Assembly (NCBI GenBank): GCA_902363825.1
Contig: CABJBK010000014.1
Span: 18,458-82,457 of the forward strand
Source: Lachnospiraceae bacterium
GTDB taxonomy: Bacteria > Bacillota > Clostridia > Lachnospirales > Lachnospiraceae
Reading direction: 5' to 3'
DNA: 64,000 bases
In this document: positions 27,180-37,205 of the stretch, in pieces
How positions within the stretch are numbered: the first letter of the stretch is position 1
Layout: every line of letters starts with the position of its first letter
The notes under the pieces: generated by a model
Told to the model about the DNA's origin: nothing
The model's database searches: none
Seen by the model: only the letters and a program-made list of their open reading frames with translations
Made by a program: the position numbers and the translations under genes

Positions 27180-27479
27180 TTGTTAGAGGCAATCCGGAAG
27201 GTTAGTCCGAAAACGGAATTTTTATTGATTGCGTCTACGCTTCCCAATGAACTGGCTGCTACGGAGCCACACCATTTCTGGGCACATCAGGATGAATACA
27301 GTGAAAGTCTGAAGGGCTTAGAAGGTATGGGAGTTGCTATAGCAGATATACAGGCAGTTCAAAAAGAAATCGGAAAGAGAAAACGATACATTGATATAAC
27401 CGGAAACTGGTTAAATCACCCCAATGATTATCTTGCCAGAATTCTGGCACAGGTAGTGATCAAAACTCTTGGAATGTAA
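27180..27479 (+). pseudogene. SGNH/GDSL hydrolase, C-terminal fragment
   Basis: A 99-residue frame (TTG first codon): LLEAIRKVSPKTEFLLIAST, then FWAHQDEYSESLKGLEGMGV, ITGNWLNHPNDYLARILAQV. This matches the last third of SGNH-fold esterases, ending with the D/N-x-x-H block (NHPND). The Gly-Asp-Ser nucleophile block is missing. It lies 14 bases before the GH51 gene, so a complete esterase-arabinofuranosidase pair probably existed once (inference). Confidence 0.65.
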
Positions 27480-27493
27480 AAAAGGAGACTACA

Positions 27494-29980
27494 ATGAGCA
27501 AGTTAAAGATTAAAACAAAGGAAAGACGATTTGAGACAGCCAGGGATTTATACGGAATCTTTTTTGAAGACATTAACCGTGCCGGAGACGGAGGACTTTA
27601 TCCGGAAATGCTTCGAAACAGAAGCTTCGAAGATTCCGTTTTACCGGAGGGTTATATACAGCAGGAGGATGGCATCCATGTAAAAACCGTATCCGGATGG
27701 CTGGATGAGTTTTGCAACGGAGAAGGCTTATGCCGCTGGGTAAAGGGCAACAATATTCCGGAGACAGAAATACCGGCATGGTATACACACAATGCAAAGA
27801 TGGAACTGGAACTGACGGATACCCTGAATGAACATCGGGACGCAGCTCTGCGTATACAGTTTGAAAAGGACGGATCTCTGACTAATACCGGTTACTGCGG
27901 TATATCCGTAAAGGCTGGAGAAAGTTACTCTTTGTATTTATTTGCAAAAGCAAAGGAAGAAATAGGACTGGACGTAGCGATCGAATACCAGGGAAAAGTA
28001 CTGACTGGAAACAGTCTGGTGGTTTCCGGTCAGGAGTATACAAGATATGACATGAAGCTGACAGCAGCTGAGGATTGTCACGAGGCACAGCTTACTATTT
28101 CCTGCAAAGAAGGCGGAGAGGTTCTGCTGGGATTTATTTCACTAATGCCTGACAATACCTACATGGGGCATGGACTCAGAACAGATCTTGTAGAAAAGCT
28201 TAAGGGAATGAGTCCAAAGTTTATGCGTTTTCCCGGAGGCTGTATTGTGGAAGGAACGACACCGTCCACAGCGATGAGATTTCGGGATACGGTAGGTCCG
28301 GCATGGGAAAGACCCAGTAAGCTGTTTGTATGGCATTACAGAAGTACATTAGGACTTGGCTTTCATGAATATCTGCAGCTTTGCGAGGATCTGGGGATGG
28401 AGCCCCTGTATGTATGTAACTGCGGAATGACCTGTCAGGGAAGAAAGAGTGTCCTTCTGGAAGGAGAGGCTCTTGATGAAATGGTACAGGATACACTGGA
28501 TGCCATTGAATATGCTATCGGCTCTAAGGAAAGCAAATGGGGAAGGCTTCGTGCTTCTATGGGGCATCCGGAACCATTTAAAATGACCTATCTGGAAATT
28601 GGTAATGAAAACTGGGGTCCGGATTATGAAAAGCGATACAACATGATTTATAAGAAGGTAAAGGAACTGTATCCCCAGATTAAAACCATAGCCAATGAGC
28701 ATGTAGAGAAAAATGGTTGTCCTGCCGAGTGCGTGGATGAACATTTTTACAATACAACAGAGTTCTTTGCAGAACGTGTAAATTATTATGATGACTACGA
28801 TCGTAAGGGACCAAAAATCTTTGTAGGAGAGGTGGCTGTATACGAAGGCAACTATATGGGACAGTTGTATGCGGCTTTGGGAGAAGCAGCTTTCCTTATG
28901 GGTATTGAGAAAAATCAGGATATCGTAACATTGGCCTCTTATGCTCCATTATTTGAAAATGTAAATTACAGAGCGTGGTATCCTAATCTGATTCGTTTCA
29001 ATAATCATCAGAGTCTTGGAATTCCTACTTATTATGTCTGGAAAATGTTCGGTCAAAATCGCGGAGAATATGTGGTGCGATCCGAAGATGAGGGAGGACG
29101 TGTTTATCGTCCGAGAACCGGAATGGCATCTTTAAAATCCAATAAGGAACTTCGCTTCAGAAATCCCATTTGGAATGGAGAAGAAGCAAAGATTACTCAT
29201 GAATTAATGGGACATGTGCAGGATACAGAGGATGGCCGCCTGCTTCAGCTTCCGGATGAGGAGCAGAAAAAGGAATTTCACAGTATTCTGGAATGGGCTG
29301 ATGAGACCAAGAGCTTTGTGGTATTTGGAGAAGAAGACCAGACTTATGGAAGATTTGAGACCGATATTTTTGTTGAGGAAAATGCTTACTTTGAGTTGGG
29401 TATATTCAGTGCCAGGATGGTTCGTTCCTATTATGAGGAGCAGCTCATGATTACGGCCGGAGTGGAAAAAGAATGGGATGCAGCTCTGGTGCGTCCGTTC
29501 CTTTGGAAGGTTAATGGAGGACAATGTTCATTGGAAGAGTTTGGCTATATGCATGATAACAAGCTGACTGAGGACTTTGCTATTTCAGTAAAACCGGGAG
29601 AATATCACCGCTTTGGATATGAAACGGACGGAAAACAGATTCGCCTGTATGTTGATGGTGAGCTTCAGAAGGAAATTTCGATTCCCTACGGACCTGCTTT
29701 TGTTTCGGTAGTAACTGACACCAAGGACGAAATCATTATTAAGGCGGTTAATTTTGCAGGAGATGTGGATCCGGTTTCCATTACACTGGACTGTCAGGTA
29801 CAGGGCGACTATACCGTAACACTTCTTAGCGGTGAAAAGGGGGATGAAAACAGCTTTGAAGAGCCGGAGAAGGTGAAGAATATTACCGTGAATATGCATG
29901 GCGCTTCCTCAGAGTTCGTATACGAGGCACCGCCATATTCTGTCAGTGCTTTGCGATTGAAGAAGTGCGAAGCGTTTTAG
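27494..29980 (+). CDS. GH51 alpha-L-arabinofuranosidase
   Basis: An 828-residue enzyme with no signal peptide, so probably cytoplasmic. The N-terminus (DLYGIFFEDINRAGDGGLYP) is typical. A carbohydrate-binding-like domain spans about residues 60-210. The TIM barrel then starts at MRFPGGCIVEGTTPS. The acid/base Glu lies in LEIGNENWGP, the nucleophile Glu in FVGEVAVYEGNY. The C-terminal beta-sandwich includes a second concanavalin-like insert (residues about 590-740). It releases terminal arabinose from arabinoxylan or arabinan fragments. RBS AAAAGGAGA. It is the last gene before a strong terminator. Confidence 0.93.
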   Translation: MSKLKIKTKERRFETARDLYGIFFEDINRAGDGGLYPEMLRNRSFEDSVLPEGYIQQEDGIHVKTVSGWLDEFCNGEGLCRWVKGNNIPETEIPAWYTHNAKMELELTDTLNEHRDAALRIQFEKDGSLTNTGYCGISVKAGESYSLYLFAKAKEEIGLDVAIEYQGKVLTGNSLVVSGQEYTRYDMKLTAAEDCHEAQLTISCKEGGEVLLGFISLMPDNTYMGHGLRTDLVEKLKGMSPKFMRFPGGCIVEGTTPSTAMRFRDTVGPAWERPSKLFVWHYRSTLGLGFHEYLQLCEDLGMEPLYVCNCGMTCQGRKSVLLEGEALDEMVQDTLDAIEYAIGSKESKWGRLRASMGHPEPFKMTYLEIGNENWGPDYEKRYNMIYKKVKELYPQIKTIANEHVEKNGCPAECVDEHFYNTTEFFAERVNYYDDYDRKGPKIFVGEVAVYEGNYMGQLYAALGEAAFLMGIEKNQDIVTLASYAPLFENVNYRAWYPNLIRFNNHQSLGIPTYYVWKMFGQNRGEYVVRSEDEGGRVYRPRTGMASLKSNKELRFRNPIWNGEEAKITHELMGHVQDTEDGRLLQLPDEEQKKEFHSILEWADETKSFVVFGEEDQTYGRFETDIFVEENAYFELGIFSARMVRSYYEEQLMITAGVEKEWDAALVRPFLWKVNGGQCSLEEFGYMHDNKLTEDFAISVKPGEYHRFGYETDGKQIRLYVDGELQKEISIPYGPAFVSVVTDTKDEIIIKAVNFAGDVDPVSITLDCQVQGDYTVTLLSGEKGDENSFEEPEKVKNITVNMHGASSEFVYEAPPYSVSALRLKKCEAF

Positions 29981-30086
29981 AGGTTGACGCTGAACAGAAG
30001 ATAAGAGAATAGAAAGACAAATGTTTTTATAAAAAAATGGCAGTTATCGCCATTATACTTTGTATTGGCACCGAAAATATATTTAT

Positions 30087-30136
30087 TTCTCCGCGGCTTT
30101 TCTTCCAGGATGGGAGAGTGCCGCGGAGAATTTTTT
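30087..30136. terminator. Terminator between GH51 and the transporter
   Basis: TTCTCCGCGGC (30087-30097) pairs perfectly with GCCGCGGAGAA (30120-30130), followed by six Ts. It serves the GH51 gene and perhaps the convergent transporter gene. Confidence 0.9.
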
Positions 30137-30180
30137 GCGAAGAAAGAATTGCTATAGCTTTTATAATTCCGGTAAAATCT

Positions 30181-31329
30181 TTATCTAAGAAAAAAATACA
30201 ATATTAACATGAATATCATGAATATAATATTGGAGGCTGTGAATATTCCCAAATACTTCCCTCTCAGATTCCTGTTTTCTTTTGCAATATATTTGAAACT
30301 TATCAGGCTTGCCATGGATGCAATCAGAGTGCCGAGACCTCCAATATTGGTTCCGACAATTAAAGCCCGGTAATTATCTGTAAAGCCGGATAAAAGAAGC
30401 GCAGCGGGAACATTGCTCATAATCTGACTGGCAAGAACAGCAGTAAGTGTTTCCCTTCCTGCCATGATTCTTTCCAGAAAACTGCTGAATTGCGGAATCC
30501 TTCCAAGGTTGCCAATAAAAATAAATAATGCGATAAAGGTGGCAAGCAGGGAGTAATCCACCCTGCTTATATTTTCCCTGTTTCTTAGCAGCATATATAT
30601 AAGAACCAATACAAGAGGAATCTGGTATGGAATGATACGTGCAACAGTGAGCAGGCAGATTGTAAATAAGATCAGGTAAGCGGCCAGGTATTCCATGTTA
30701 AGTTCTTTTCTGTCAGAGAATCCAAAAAAAGTTTTATCTTTTTCGGAACCGCATACGTGAGGTGCTTTGGCAGCGGCTACCTGTATCCATATCAGAAGAA
30801 GGATAAGTGCTGTGGCGGAATAGGGAAGCATCAGGGTTATTAATTCTGCCGCGGACATCCCCGCTCTGGCATATAGATAAAGGTTCTGCGGATTTCCGAT
30901 TGGTGTGAGCATGCTTCCGAGATTAGCAGCGATTGTCTGCATGGCTACTATTTTAAGAAGCCAGTAATTGCCCAGTTCCTTTGGCAGTTTATGCACAATG
31001 ATCAGTGCAAGAGGAACAAAAGTAATCAATGCCACATCATTGGTGATCACCATTGACAGGAAGAAACATAAGAGTACCAACAGCCTGATCACACCCACAG
31101 TTCCCGATGTTCCCATCAGCAATTTTTTGGCAAGTATATCAAAAACACCAACAGCCTTCAAACCAGCTACAATTGCCATCAAACAGAAGAGGAGCCCGAG
31201 AGTCCTGAAATCGATATAAGTAAAATAAGCCTTATCCGGTCTGACCCAGAACATAGAAAGAAGCGCCAGGATCACTGCAATTGACAAAACGGTTTCTTTC
31301 CTGAAAAAAACATATAATTTTTGTAACAT
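30181..31329 (-). CDS. ArsB/SLC13-type anion transporter
   Basis: A 382-residue protein with about 10-11 transmembrane helices. Features include VITNDVALITFVPLALII, SMLTPIGNPQNLYLY (the SPIGNPQN-type substrate loop of the ion transporter superfamily) and IMSNVPAALLLSGFTDNYRAL. The second NVPAA/GT-NIGG half repeats the first. The substrate (dicarboxylate, sulfate or arsenite) cannot be decided. The start at 31329 is chosen because transporter similarity begins at MLQKLYVFFRKETVL and GGAAAGGAAA precedes it; the frame is open further upstream. It converges on GH51. Confidence 0.8.
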   Translation of the reverse strand: MLQKLYVFFRKETVLSIAVILALLSMFWVRPDKAYFTYIDFRTLGLLFCLMAIVAGLKAVGVFDILAKKLLMGTSGTVGVIRLLVLLCFFLSMVITNDVALITFVPLALIIVHKLPKELGNYWLLKIVAMQTIAANLGSMLTPIGNPQNLYLYARAGMSAAELITLMLPYSATALILLLIWIQVAAAKAPHVCGSEKDKTFFGFSDRKELNMEYLAAYLILFTICLLTVARIIPYQIPLVLVLIYMLLRNRENISRVDYSLLATFIALFIFIGNLGRIPQFSSFLERIMAGRETLTAVLASQIMSNVPAALLLSGFTDNYRALIVGTNIGGLGTLIASMASLISFKYIAKENRNLRGKYLGIFTASNIIFMIFMLILYFFLR

Positions 31330-31400
31330 AATATTTCCTTTCCGGTCTGATACGACCGCGTATAAGTATATCACAGAAACATCCAGAAAAAAAAAGAATC

Positions 31401-31857
31401 TAAACTGGAACTGGCAGCCTCCATGATCCGGCAGGTTATGCCTGAATTTCACAGCAAAGATCATATCATCATCCTTTGTGACAGCTGGTATACAAAACAG
31501 AATCTGGTATCCATCGTTGATGAATATCCGAATCTGGATCTGATTGACAATGCAAGGATTGATTCTGTCATGTATGATCTTGCACCTGCACAGACCGGTC
31601 GTCGGGGAAGTCCTTGCCTATGCCACTGCCACAGAAAAAGAACATGGTACAAAACGACCGTTTTTCAGTACCATTTTCCCGGAAGATCTGCAGATTTTCT
31701 GTGCATGGCAGGAAAAAGCACCATTGAACCAGACCGGAAGTGACCGTATGAAATACATTCCACTGTTGCTATATTCGTTACGCTGGAATATTGAAACAAG
31801 CTACTATGAACAGAAAACGTTCTGGTCTTTTTGTAACTATATGGTGCCGGACTGTTG
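31401..31857 (+). pseudogene. IS4-group transposase, internally deleted and frameshifted
   Basis: The first frame reads HIIILCDSWYTKQNLVSIVD then DLIDNARIDSVMYDLAPAQ. A second frame from about 31600 reads GEVLAYATATEKEHGTKRPF, then LQIFCAWQEKAPLNQTG and NIETSYYEQKTFWSF (the Y-x2-R/E-like catalytic C-terminal region). About 50 residues between them are missing. It ends in MVPDC where the polymerase fragment begins. Confidence 0.75.
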
Positions 31858-32201
31858 AGATCAGTGTCCGTGACAAAGAACTGTTCCATTTTTCAAAACA
31901 GGTAAAGTTACAGAATGCGAGCAATATCACCAAAGAGATTGCAGAGGCTGGATACAGGCTATACAAAGATAACTACAGACTACTGGCAGATGATGAGGAA
32001 CTGAAAAGCAACCGGCCAGAGTTCTTTCAAAAGCCACTGCGGAGCATAGGAATACGCGCAACGGATCTTGTAACAGATTATTTCTGGGAGCAGCTGGATA
32101 TATTCATGGATCCGCAGGCAAGAGAAAAACAGGTGAAAATGGATGAGACGGTTGATATTATTCGCAAAAGATTTGGATTTTACAGTGTCCAGAGAATATA
32201 A
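31855..32201 (+). pseudogene. Y-family DNA polymerase (UmuC/UvrX-like), C-terminal fragment
   Basis: Residues VEISVRDKELFHFSKQVKLQ, TKEIAEAGYRLYKDNYR and KPLRSIGIRATDLV are the little-finger domain of Y-family polymerases. The tail QVKMDETVDIIRKRFGFYSV-QR is the standard 'D-IR-RFG--++QR' ending. The catalytic palm is gone. It is fused directly to the preceding transposase remnant. Mobile-element umuC genes of this kind are common on Firmicute ICEs. Confidence 0.7.
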
Positions 32202-32214
32202 TCATCAATGGTTT

Positions 32215-32347
32215 TCATTTCCCTTATCCGTTGAATGCTGGACTGGCTCTGGATCGTGTTACTAAAAAATGGACTATGAGCATTCGGAACTGGGGACAGG
32301 TCTACGGCGAACTCAGCATTATGTATGAGGGACGACTCCCAGAATAA
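32215..32347 (+). pseudogene. IS256-type transposase, C-terminal tail
   Basis: The frame reads NAGLALDRVTKKWTMSIRNW then GQVYGELSIMYEGRLPE, a shape typical of IS256/Mutator transposase ends ('KW--I-NWG--L--L-I-FEGRL'). Only about 45 residues are left. Confidence 0.5.
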
Positions 32348-32760
32348 CAGAATCTGTATGCATGATGAGAAGGACGTTTTTGACGTCTGCTCTTGACATG
32401 CCCGAAATCATGTCGTATATTTTTGTTTTCTGTAGAAAGAAGAATGCTGTTTACCGGCAAAAATGTACTCCCATCTGACCATCCAAGAGTAAGCATTCTA
32501 AATCCGAAGCGATATTTATGTTTTGCGTGGTCATAGACCTTTGCAAGAAGCTCTACCTTTTTAGAACGGTTACGTTCAAACATGGAATCGTCTATAATAA
32601 GAACATTGGCACGGTCTTCCGAATCCAGTGGAAGAATAGCGTTGTTTATGATTCTGGATGCAAGGATTGTAGTAAAACGCATCCAGTTAATTTGAACCAT
32701 CTTCTTGAAACGATACACGGTATCTTTTGCAAAATTAGGTGCATAGGCACATTTTAATGT
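32340..32760 (-). pseudogene. IS4-group transposase, middle fragment
   Basis: The minus-strand frame reads ANVLIIDDSMFERNRSKKVE, LLAKVYDHAKHKYRFGFRML and TLGWSDGSTFLPVNSILLS. The first catalytic Asp (IIDDSMF) and second Asp (LGWSDG) blocks of a DDE transposase are visible. The C-terminus is replaced by the IS256-like tail on the opposite strand, and the N-terminus is cut near 32760. Confidence 0.7.
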
Positions 32761-32803
32761 GTGAAGTTTGAGTCAATAATTTACAAAGGAAGGGAAAACT
32801 ATC

Positions 32804-34522
32804 ATGGAAAAGATCAAAAAGCGTATAGCTAACTTAAAGGTTGAAGGAAAATTAAAAGTATATCGAATGACAGTGCTTGTTATGACATTATTTTTAGTGT
32901 TGGTGGCACTGATCTCGACATTAGTGATCCGTTCAAATATAGAGAAGATCACGAAGGTCTGGTCTCCGTCATTGGAATATCTGCAGGATTTAGAGACAAT
33001 GACTGCGAAATACAGAATCAAACAGTATCAGCATCTGGTAGAATCAGATGCAGCAGTCATGAACTCCTGCGAAGAAGAAATCCAGAAGCTGGAGAGTCAG
33101 ATCCAGGATACCGGTGCGAAGCTGGATGCAATAATTTCTGCAGACAGCAAAGCTCAAAAAGGACAGGATGATTATGAAGTAGCAAGCACTGCATGGGAAG
33201 AATACAGGGCTGCTTCAGATGAAATTCTGCAGTTGAGCCGTGAAGGTAAACAGCAGGAAGCATCAAAGCTGATGACGGGACAGGTGTATGAAGAATATAA
33301 GGCTTTTGCTGAGAAATTAACTATATTACGTGACAAGTACCAGGTAGAATTAGATCAGGCAAAGACCATGGCTAATGTATGCACTGTAATCATATTTATT
33401 GTGATCGTGGCAGCGGGTCTTGCGATTGCTGTAGTGACGACACTGATCGGAAGGATCATTACCAATTCCATTACCGAGCCGGTAGAACAGATAGAGGCAG
33501 CAGTTGCCAGCCTGCGTAAGGGTGAACTGTCTAATGTGGAAATGCTTACCTATGAGTCTGAGGATGAGCTTGGCGATACCATCAGGAATCTGAAAGAAGC
33601 CATGGGTATTCTGGCAGATTATGTCAGCGAGATCTCTGTGGAGGTAAAGGCAATAGCGCAGGGTGACCTGACCAGAAATGGTGATGATATTACAGATTTC
33701 CTAGGTGATTTCTCGGAATTGAAGACATCACTGCTGTATATTCTGAAACGGTTTAACAGTACCCTGACCGAGATCAGCAATCTGGCAGAACAGGTATCAT
33801 CGAATTCATCCGAGGTGGAAAATGCATCAAAATCCCTGGCGGACGGTGCAACAGAGCAGGCAGGAGTCATCGAGGAACTGAATGCCACCATTGACACTGT
33901 TGTGGATCTGGCTGCAGATACAGCGAAAGAAACGCAGAACGCATCGGCACGTGTAAAAGCCTCTGCAAACAAAGCGAACGAAGAAAAAGAAAAGATGAAC
34001 GAGCTGCTCACGGAAATGGAGCACATTACAGAAATCTCCAAGGAGATCGGTAATATTATCACAGATATCGAGGATATTGCATCCCAGACCAACCTGTTAT
34101 CCCTGAATGCTTCCATTGAAGCTGCCAGAGCAGGAGAAGCAGGAAGAGGCTTTGCAGTAGTGGCAGATCAGATCGGCAAGCTGGCAGCAGACAGTGCAAA
34201 ATCTGTTGTAAATACAAGAGATCTGATCGATAAGACCTTAGTGGAAATCGAAAAGGGCAATACGATTACAAGAACAACAGCAGAATCATTCAATCAGATC
34301 ATTGCAGATATGGAGTCCTTTGCAGAGCTTGCAGAGAACACCATGGAGAAAGCCAACTCCCAGGCAGAGTCCTTGGAGCAGATCGGCCAGGGAATTGAAC
34401 AGCTGTCCGGCGTGGTACAGGGCAATGCAGCATCCGCAGAAGAGAATACCGCGATCAGTATTAATCTGGCAGAGGGAGCAGCCAAGATGCATGACCGCGT
34501 GAACATCTTTAAGCTATTCTAG
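32804..34522 (+). CDS. Methyl-accepting chemotaxis protein with four-helix-bundle sensor
   Basis: A 572-residue receptor. Transmembrane helix 1 (about 22-43), a 4HB_MCP-type helical external domain (44-188), helix 2 ([20 protein letters not shown]), HAMP ([20 protein letters not shown]) and the cytoplasmic signalling domain with hairpin tip ([20 protein letters not shown]). The tail ends shortly after the methylation helices with no CheR-binding pentapeptide. RBS AAAGGAAGGGAA. The EAL protein follows after 47 bases and may be coexpressed. Transposon debris ends just upstream at 32760. Confidence 0.93.
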   Translation: MEKIKKRIANLKVEGKLKVYRMTVLVMTLFLVLVALISTLVIRSNIEKITKVWSPSLEYLQDLETMTAKYRIKQYQHLVESDAAVMNSCEEEIQKLESQIQDTGAKLDAIISADSKAQKGQDDYEVASTAWEEYRAASDEILQLSREGKQQEASKLMTGQVYEEYKAFAEKLTILRDKYQVELDQAKTMANVCTVIIFIVIVAAGLAIAVVTTLIGRIITNSITEPVEQIEAAVASLRKGELSNVEMLTYESEDELGDTIRNLKEAMGILADYVSEISVEVKAIAQGDLTRNGDDITDFLGDFSELKTSLLYILKRFNSTLTEISNLAEQVSSNSSEVENASKSLADGATEQAGVIEELNATIDTVVDLAADTAKETQNASARVKASANKANEEKEKMNELLTEMEHITEISKEIGNIITDIEDIASQTNLLSLNASIEAARAGEAGRGFAVVADQIGKLAADSAKSVVNTRDLIDKTLVEIEKGNTITRTTAESFNQIIADMESFAELAENTMEKANSQAESLEQIGQGIEQLSGVVQGNAASAEENTAISINLAEGAAKMHDRVNIFKLF

Positions 34523-34569
34523 AAAAATGGCAGGAATAGAGTGAAGTTGTCGGAAGGAAGGTTCTTGTT

Positions 34570-36261
34570 ATGATTAATGATATATTTAGAGTATTTGGAG
34601 AGCAGACAGGAGAAATCCTATTTAAGATCATTAAAGATTGTATGGATGATTACCTGTATATATTTGATCTGCAGAATAATACCTTTGAGATTTCACCGTC
34701 AGCTGTGAAACGGTTTAATATGTCGAAAAATGTTCTGACAGATGCTGCAAATGAAGTTATGAAGGTAGTATATGAGGAAGACCGCAGGATGCTTGCAAAG
34801 CATCTTGCGGATATATGCGAAGGAAGAGAAAATGTACATAATCTTCATTACAGGTGGCTTGATAAAGAAGGTATGCCGGTCTGGATTAACTGCCGTGGTA
34901 TCGTGATCATTGATCAGCAGGGAAAGGCAGAGTATCTGGTCGGGTGTCTGAATGAGACCGGCAACAGGAGAAGAGCCGATAATGTCACAGGACTGCTTGG
35001 CGGTCCGGAATTCCTTGCTTACCTGCGTGCACAAAAAGAACCCATTACCAAGGGGTTTTTTATGCATGTAGGAATTGATGATTTTGGAGCGATCAATAGC
35101 TCCAGGGGAGCTGATTATGGTAATTATATCCTGAAAAGCGTAGCCGGCTGTATGAAGGAATGCCTTTCAGACAAGCAGAGAATTTACCATCTGGTAGCGG
35201 ATCAGTATGTGATCGTGGATCTGGAAGCTTCCTCCGCAGAAGACGCTGTGGCACTGAAAGAAAAGATTACAGATAAACTTCATAATTTCATAGTAGCCGA
35301 AAATTATGAAGCTATATTTTCTATTTCTATTGGTGTTATAGATGCAGCAACATTTTGTGAGGGAACCGAAGAATGCCGCAAAAAGTTTGAATTTGCCTTG
35401 AAACAGGCAAAAAGCATGGGTAAAAATGGATTCTATATTTTTGACCAGGATGACTATGAGGTCTTTTTACGAAAAGGAAGAATCATAGCAACACTTCGTA
35501 ATGCTATTGTAAACCATTATGATGGCTTTGAAGTATACTACCAGCCGATCGTGGACTGTCAGTCCAAACAGATCATTGGAGCAGAGGCACTGATGCGTTT
35601 TTCCATGATAACGGAAGAAGGGCGGGAGTTTGTTTCACCGATGGAGTTTATCCCATTATTGGAAGAGACCGGATTGATCATTCCAGCCGGAAGATATATT
35701 TTGAACGAAGCTGCAGCAATGTGCTGTGAAATGCAGAAATATATTCCTGACTTCCGGATGAATGTAAATGTATCCTATGTTCAGATCCTGCAAGGCAATG
35801 TGGAGCGGGATATTCTGGATGCAATTCAAAAATATTCATTACAGCCGGAATGTTTATGTGTTGAAATGACAGAAAGCGGATTTATGGATATGACACCTTC
35901 GTTCTGTAAATTCCGTAAAACTCTGGACAAGAACGGGATTCCCTTTGTGATCGATGATTTTGGAACAGGATATTCGAATCTTCATTGTATTCGTGATATG
36001 AATCCAAGTTACGTGAAAATGGATAGGGATTTTACTGCCAAGGCGATGAACAGTGACAGGGATTATGAATTATATAAAAATATCATCCCCATGGTACATT
36101 GTATTAACGTCAGGATATGCGCAGAAGGCATCGAGGAAAAAGAATGGCTTCTGAAAATGAAAGAAATGAAGGTTGATTATCTGCAGGGATATTATTTTGG
36201 AAGACCATGTGGAAAGAAACAGTTTCTGCAGCAATATGCCAGTGGCATCAACGTTAAATAA
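34570..36261 (+). CDS. PAS-GGDEF-EAL protein with degenerate GGDEF
   Basis: A 563-residue cytoplasmic protein. The N-terminal PAS-like domain (about 1-130) is followed by a GGDEF-type domain in which the signature is replaced by ADQY (YHLVADQYVIV), so cyclase activity is unlikely. The EAL domain (about 315-563) is complete: GAEALMRF, NVNVSYVQ, EMTESGF, IDDFGTGYSNL, VKMDRDF, AEGIEE and YLQGYYFGRP. It should be a c-di-GMP phosphodiesterase, which in motile bacteria favours swimming. It lies directly downstream of an MCP, consistent with a motility role (inference). Confidence 0.9.
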   Translation: MINDIFRVFGEQTGEILFKIIKDCMDDYLYIFDLQNNTFEISPSAVKRFNMSKNVLTDAANEVMKVVYEEDRRMLAKHLADICEGRENVHNLHYRWLDKEGMPVWINCRGIVIIDQQGKAEYLVGCLNETGNRRRADNVTGLLGGPEFLAYLRAQKEPITKGFFMHVGIDDFGAINSSRGADYGNYILKSVAGCMKECLSDKQRIYHLVADQYVIVDLEASSAEDAVALKEKITDKLHNFIVAENYEAIFSISIGVIDAATFCEGTEECRKKFEFALKQAKSMGKNGFYIFDQDDYEVFLRKGRIIATLRNAIVNHYDGFEVYYQPIVDCQSKQIIGAEALMRFSMITEEGREFVSPMEFIPLLEETGLIIPAGRYILNEAAAMCCEMQKYIPDFRMNVNVSYVQILQGNVERDILDAIQKYSLQPECLCVEMTESGFMDMTPSFCKFRKTLDKNGIPFVIDDFGTGYSNLHCIRDMNPSYVKMDRDFTAKAMNSDRDYELYKNIIPMVHCINVRICAEGIEEKEWLLKMKEMKVDYLQGYYFGRPCGKKQFLQQYASGINVK

Positions 36262-36312
36262 AGAGAGTAAGGCAGACTCAGCTATGTGGGGCTGCCTTAT
36301 TTTATGGTCTTA

Positions 36313-36516
36313 TCAGAAGGATGGATCCATAACGGATTCTTCCAGTTTTTCCAGGTCATTGGCATCAGGGTGAGACAATGCACAGTCAAAATTCTGGATC
36401 AATACATCAAGATTTGCCGGATGATCAGGAGCTTCCTTCATTTTCAAGTAGCGTTCCCGGACAGACTGCGGCATTCTGCCCTGACACATATACTCTCCGA
36501 CGATAACATTGCTTGA
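36313..36516 (-). pseudogene. C-terminal fragment of an unknown ICE-type protein
   Basis: The minus-strand frame reads SNVIVGEYMCQGRMPQSVRE, RYLKMKEAPDHPANLDVLIQ, and NFDCALSHPDANDLEKLEES before TGA at 36313-36315. The style (GRMPQS-R-RY--M--AP--P-NLD-LI-NFD) matches C-termini I associate with conserved proteins of Tn1549-like conjugative elements, but I cannot name the family. No start codon or RBS is present. Confidence 0.45.
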
Positions 36517-36539
36517 AGAAAACAGGCCTGGCGAAGTAT

Positions 36540-36580
36540 CGCTCAGATTAGATTAAAAATTCTAGTCTGGGCGATTTTTT
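36540..36580 (+). terminator. Hairpin with T tract ahead of the parB-like gene
   Basis: CGCTCAGATTAGA (36540-36552) pairs with TCTAGTCTGGGCG (36561-36573) using two wobble pairs, followed by six Ts. It lies just before an AAGGAGG site that serves the next gene. Confidence 0.75.
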
Positions 36581-36600
36581 CGTTCAGGGAAAAGGAGGAA

Positions 36601-37188
36601 ATGTCATTGACAGAAAAGACGGATATCAGAGATTCGGATGAAAAAGTAGTTGAAATTGAAATGGAGCGGTTAAGAACTTTTACGAATCATCCATTCAAGG
36701 TGATCGGTGACAGTCAGATGATTGAACTACAGGACAGTATTAAGAAATATGCAGCGGAGCGACTGGGGTATAAGAAAATTCCTGTCATTATCCGCATGAT
36801 GCAGGATGATGAGGCTGTAGTGACTATGGTGGATTCTAATTTACAGAGAGAGCAGATTACACCAAGTGAAAAAGCATATGCCTACAAGATGAAATATGAT
36901 GCCATTAAAAAGAAAGAACAGCAGGAAATTATTGATGCAATGGAGGCAACCCAGTGTACGCCATCGCTTTCGCAGGCAATACGGATCAAGAAATTAAGTG
37001 AGGCTGGAAAGCTTACAGAAAGCGAAGCGGAAGGAATCCTTGGAGAGATAAAACAAAAGGAAGCAGACAGAGTAGTTTTTAAGAATGAACAGTTATACAG
37101 ATTCTTCCCACCAACCTATACATCGGAACCGATGCGGAGAGAAATACTGGAAATATTGAAATCATGGAGAAATAGTAACTGGATTTAG
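36601..37188 (+). CDS. ICE-type ParB-like protein, internally deleted
   Basis: A 195-residue protein. The N-terminus (MERLRTFTNHPFKVIGDSQM), the middle (MVDSNLQREQITPSEKAYAYKMK) and the C-terminus (ATQCTPSLSQAIRIKKL; RFFPPTYTSE) match partition proteins of conjugative elements, usually about 300 residues. Two parts are missing in frame: the 'GVLNPVIVRP...SGHRR' CTP-binding segment between KKYA and IPVIIR, and the helix-turn-helix between KYDAIK and KKEQQEI. So it can neither clamp nor bind parS as usual. RBS AAAGGAGGA precedes the codon at 36601. Confidence 0.75.
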   Translation: MSLTEKTDIRDSDEKVVEIEMERLRTFTNHPFKVIGDSQMIELQDSIKKYAAERLGYKKIPVIIRMMQDDEAVVTMVDSNLQREQITPSEKAYAYKMKYDAIKKKEQQEIIDAMEATQCTPSLSQAIRIKKLSEAGKLTESEAEGILGEIKQKEADRVVFKNEQLYRFFPPTYTSEPMRREILEILKSWRNSNWI

Positions 37189-37205
37189 GAAAGGAGGAAC
37201 GGATT

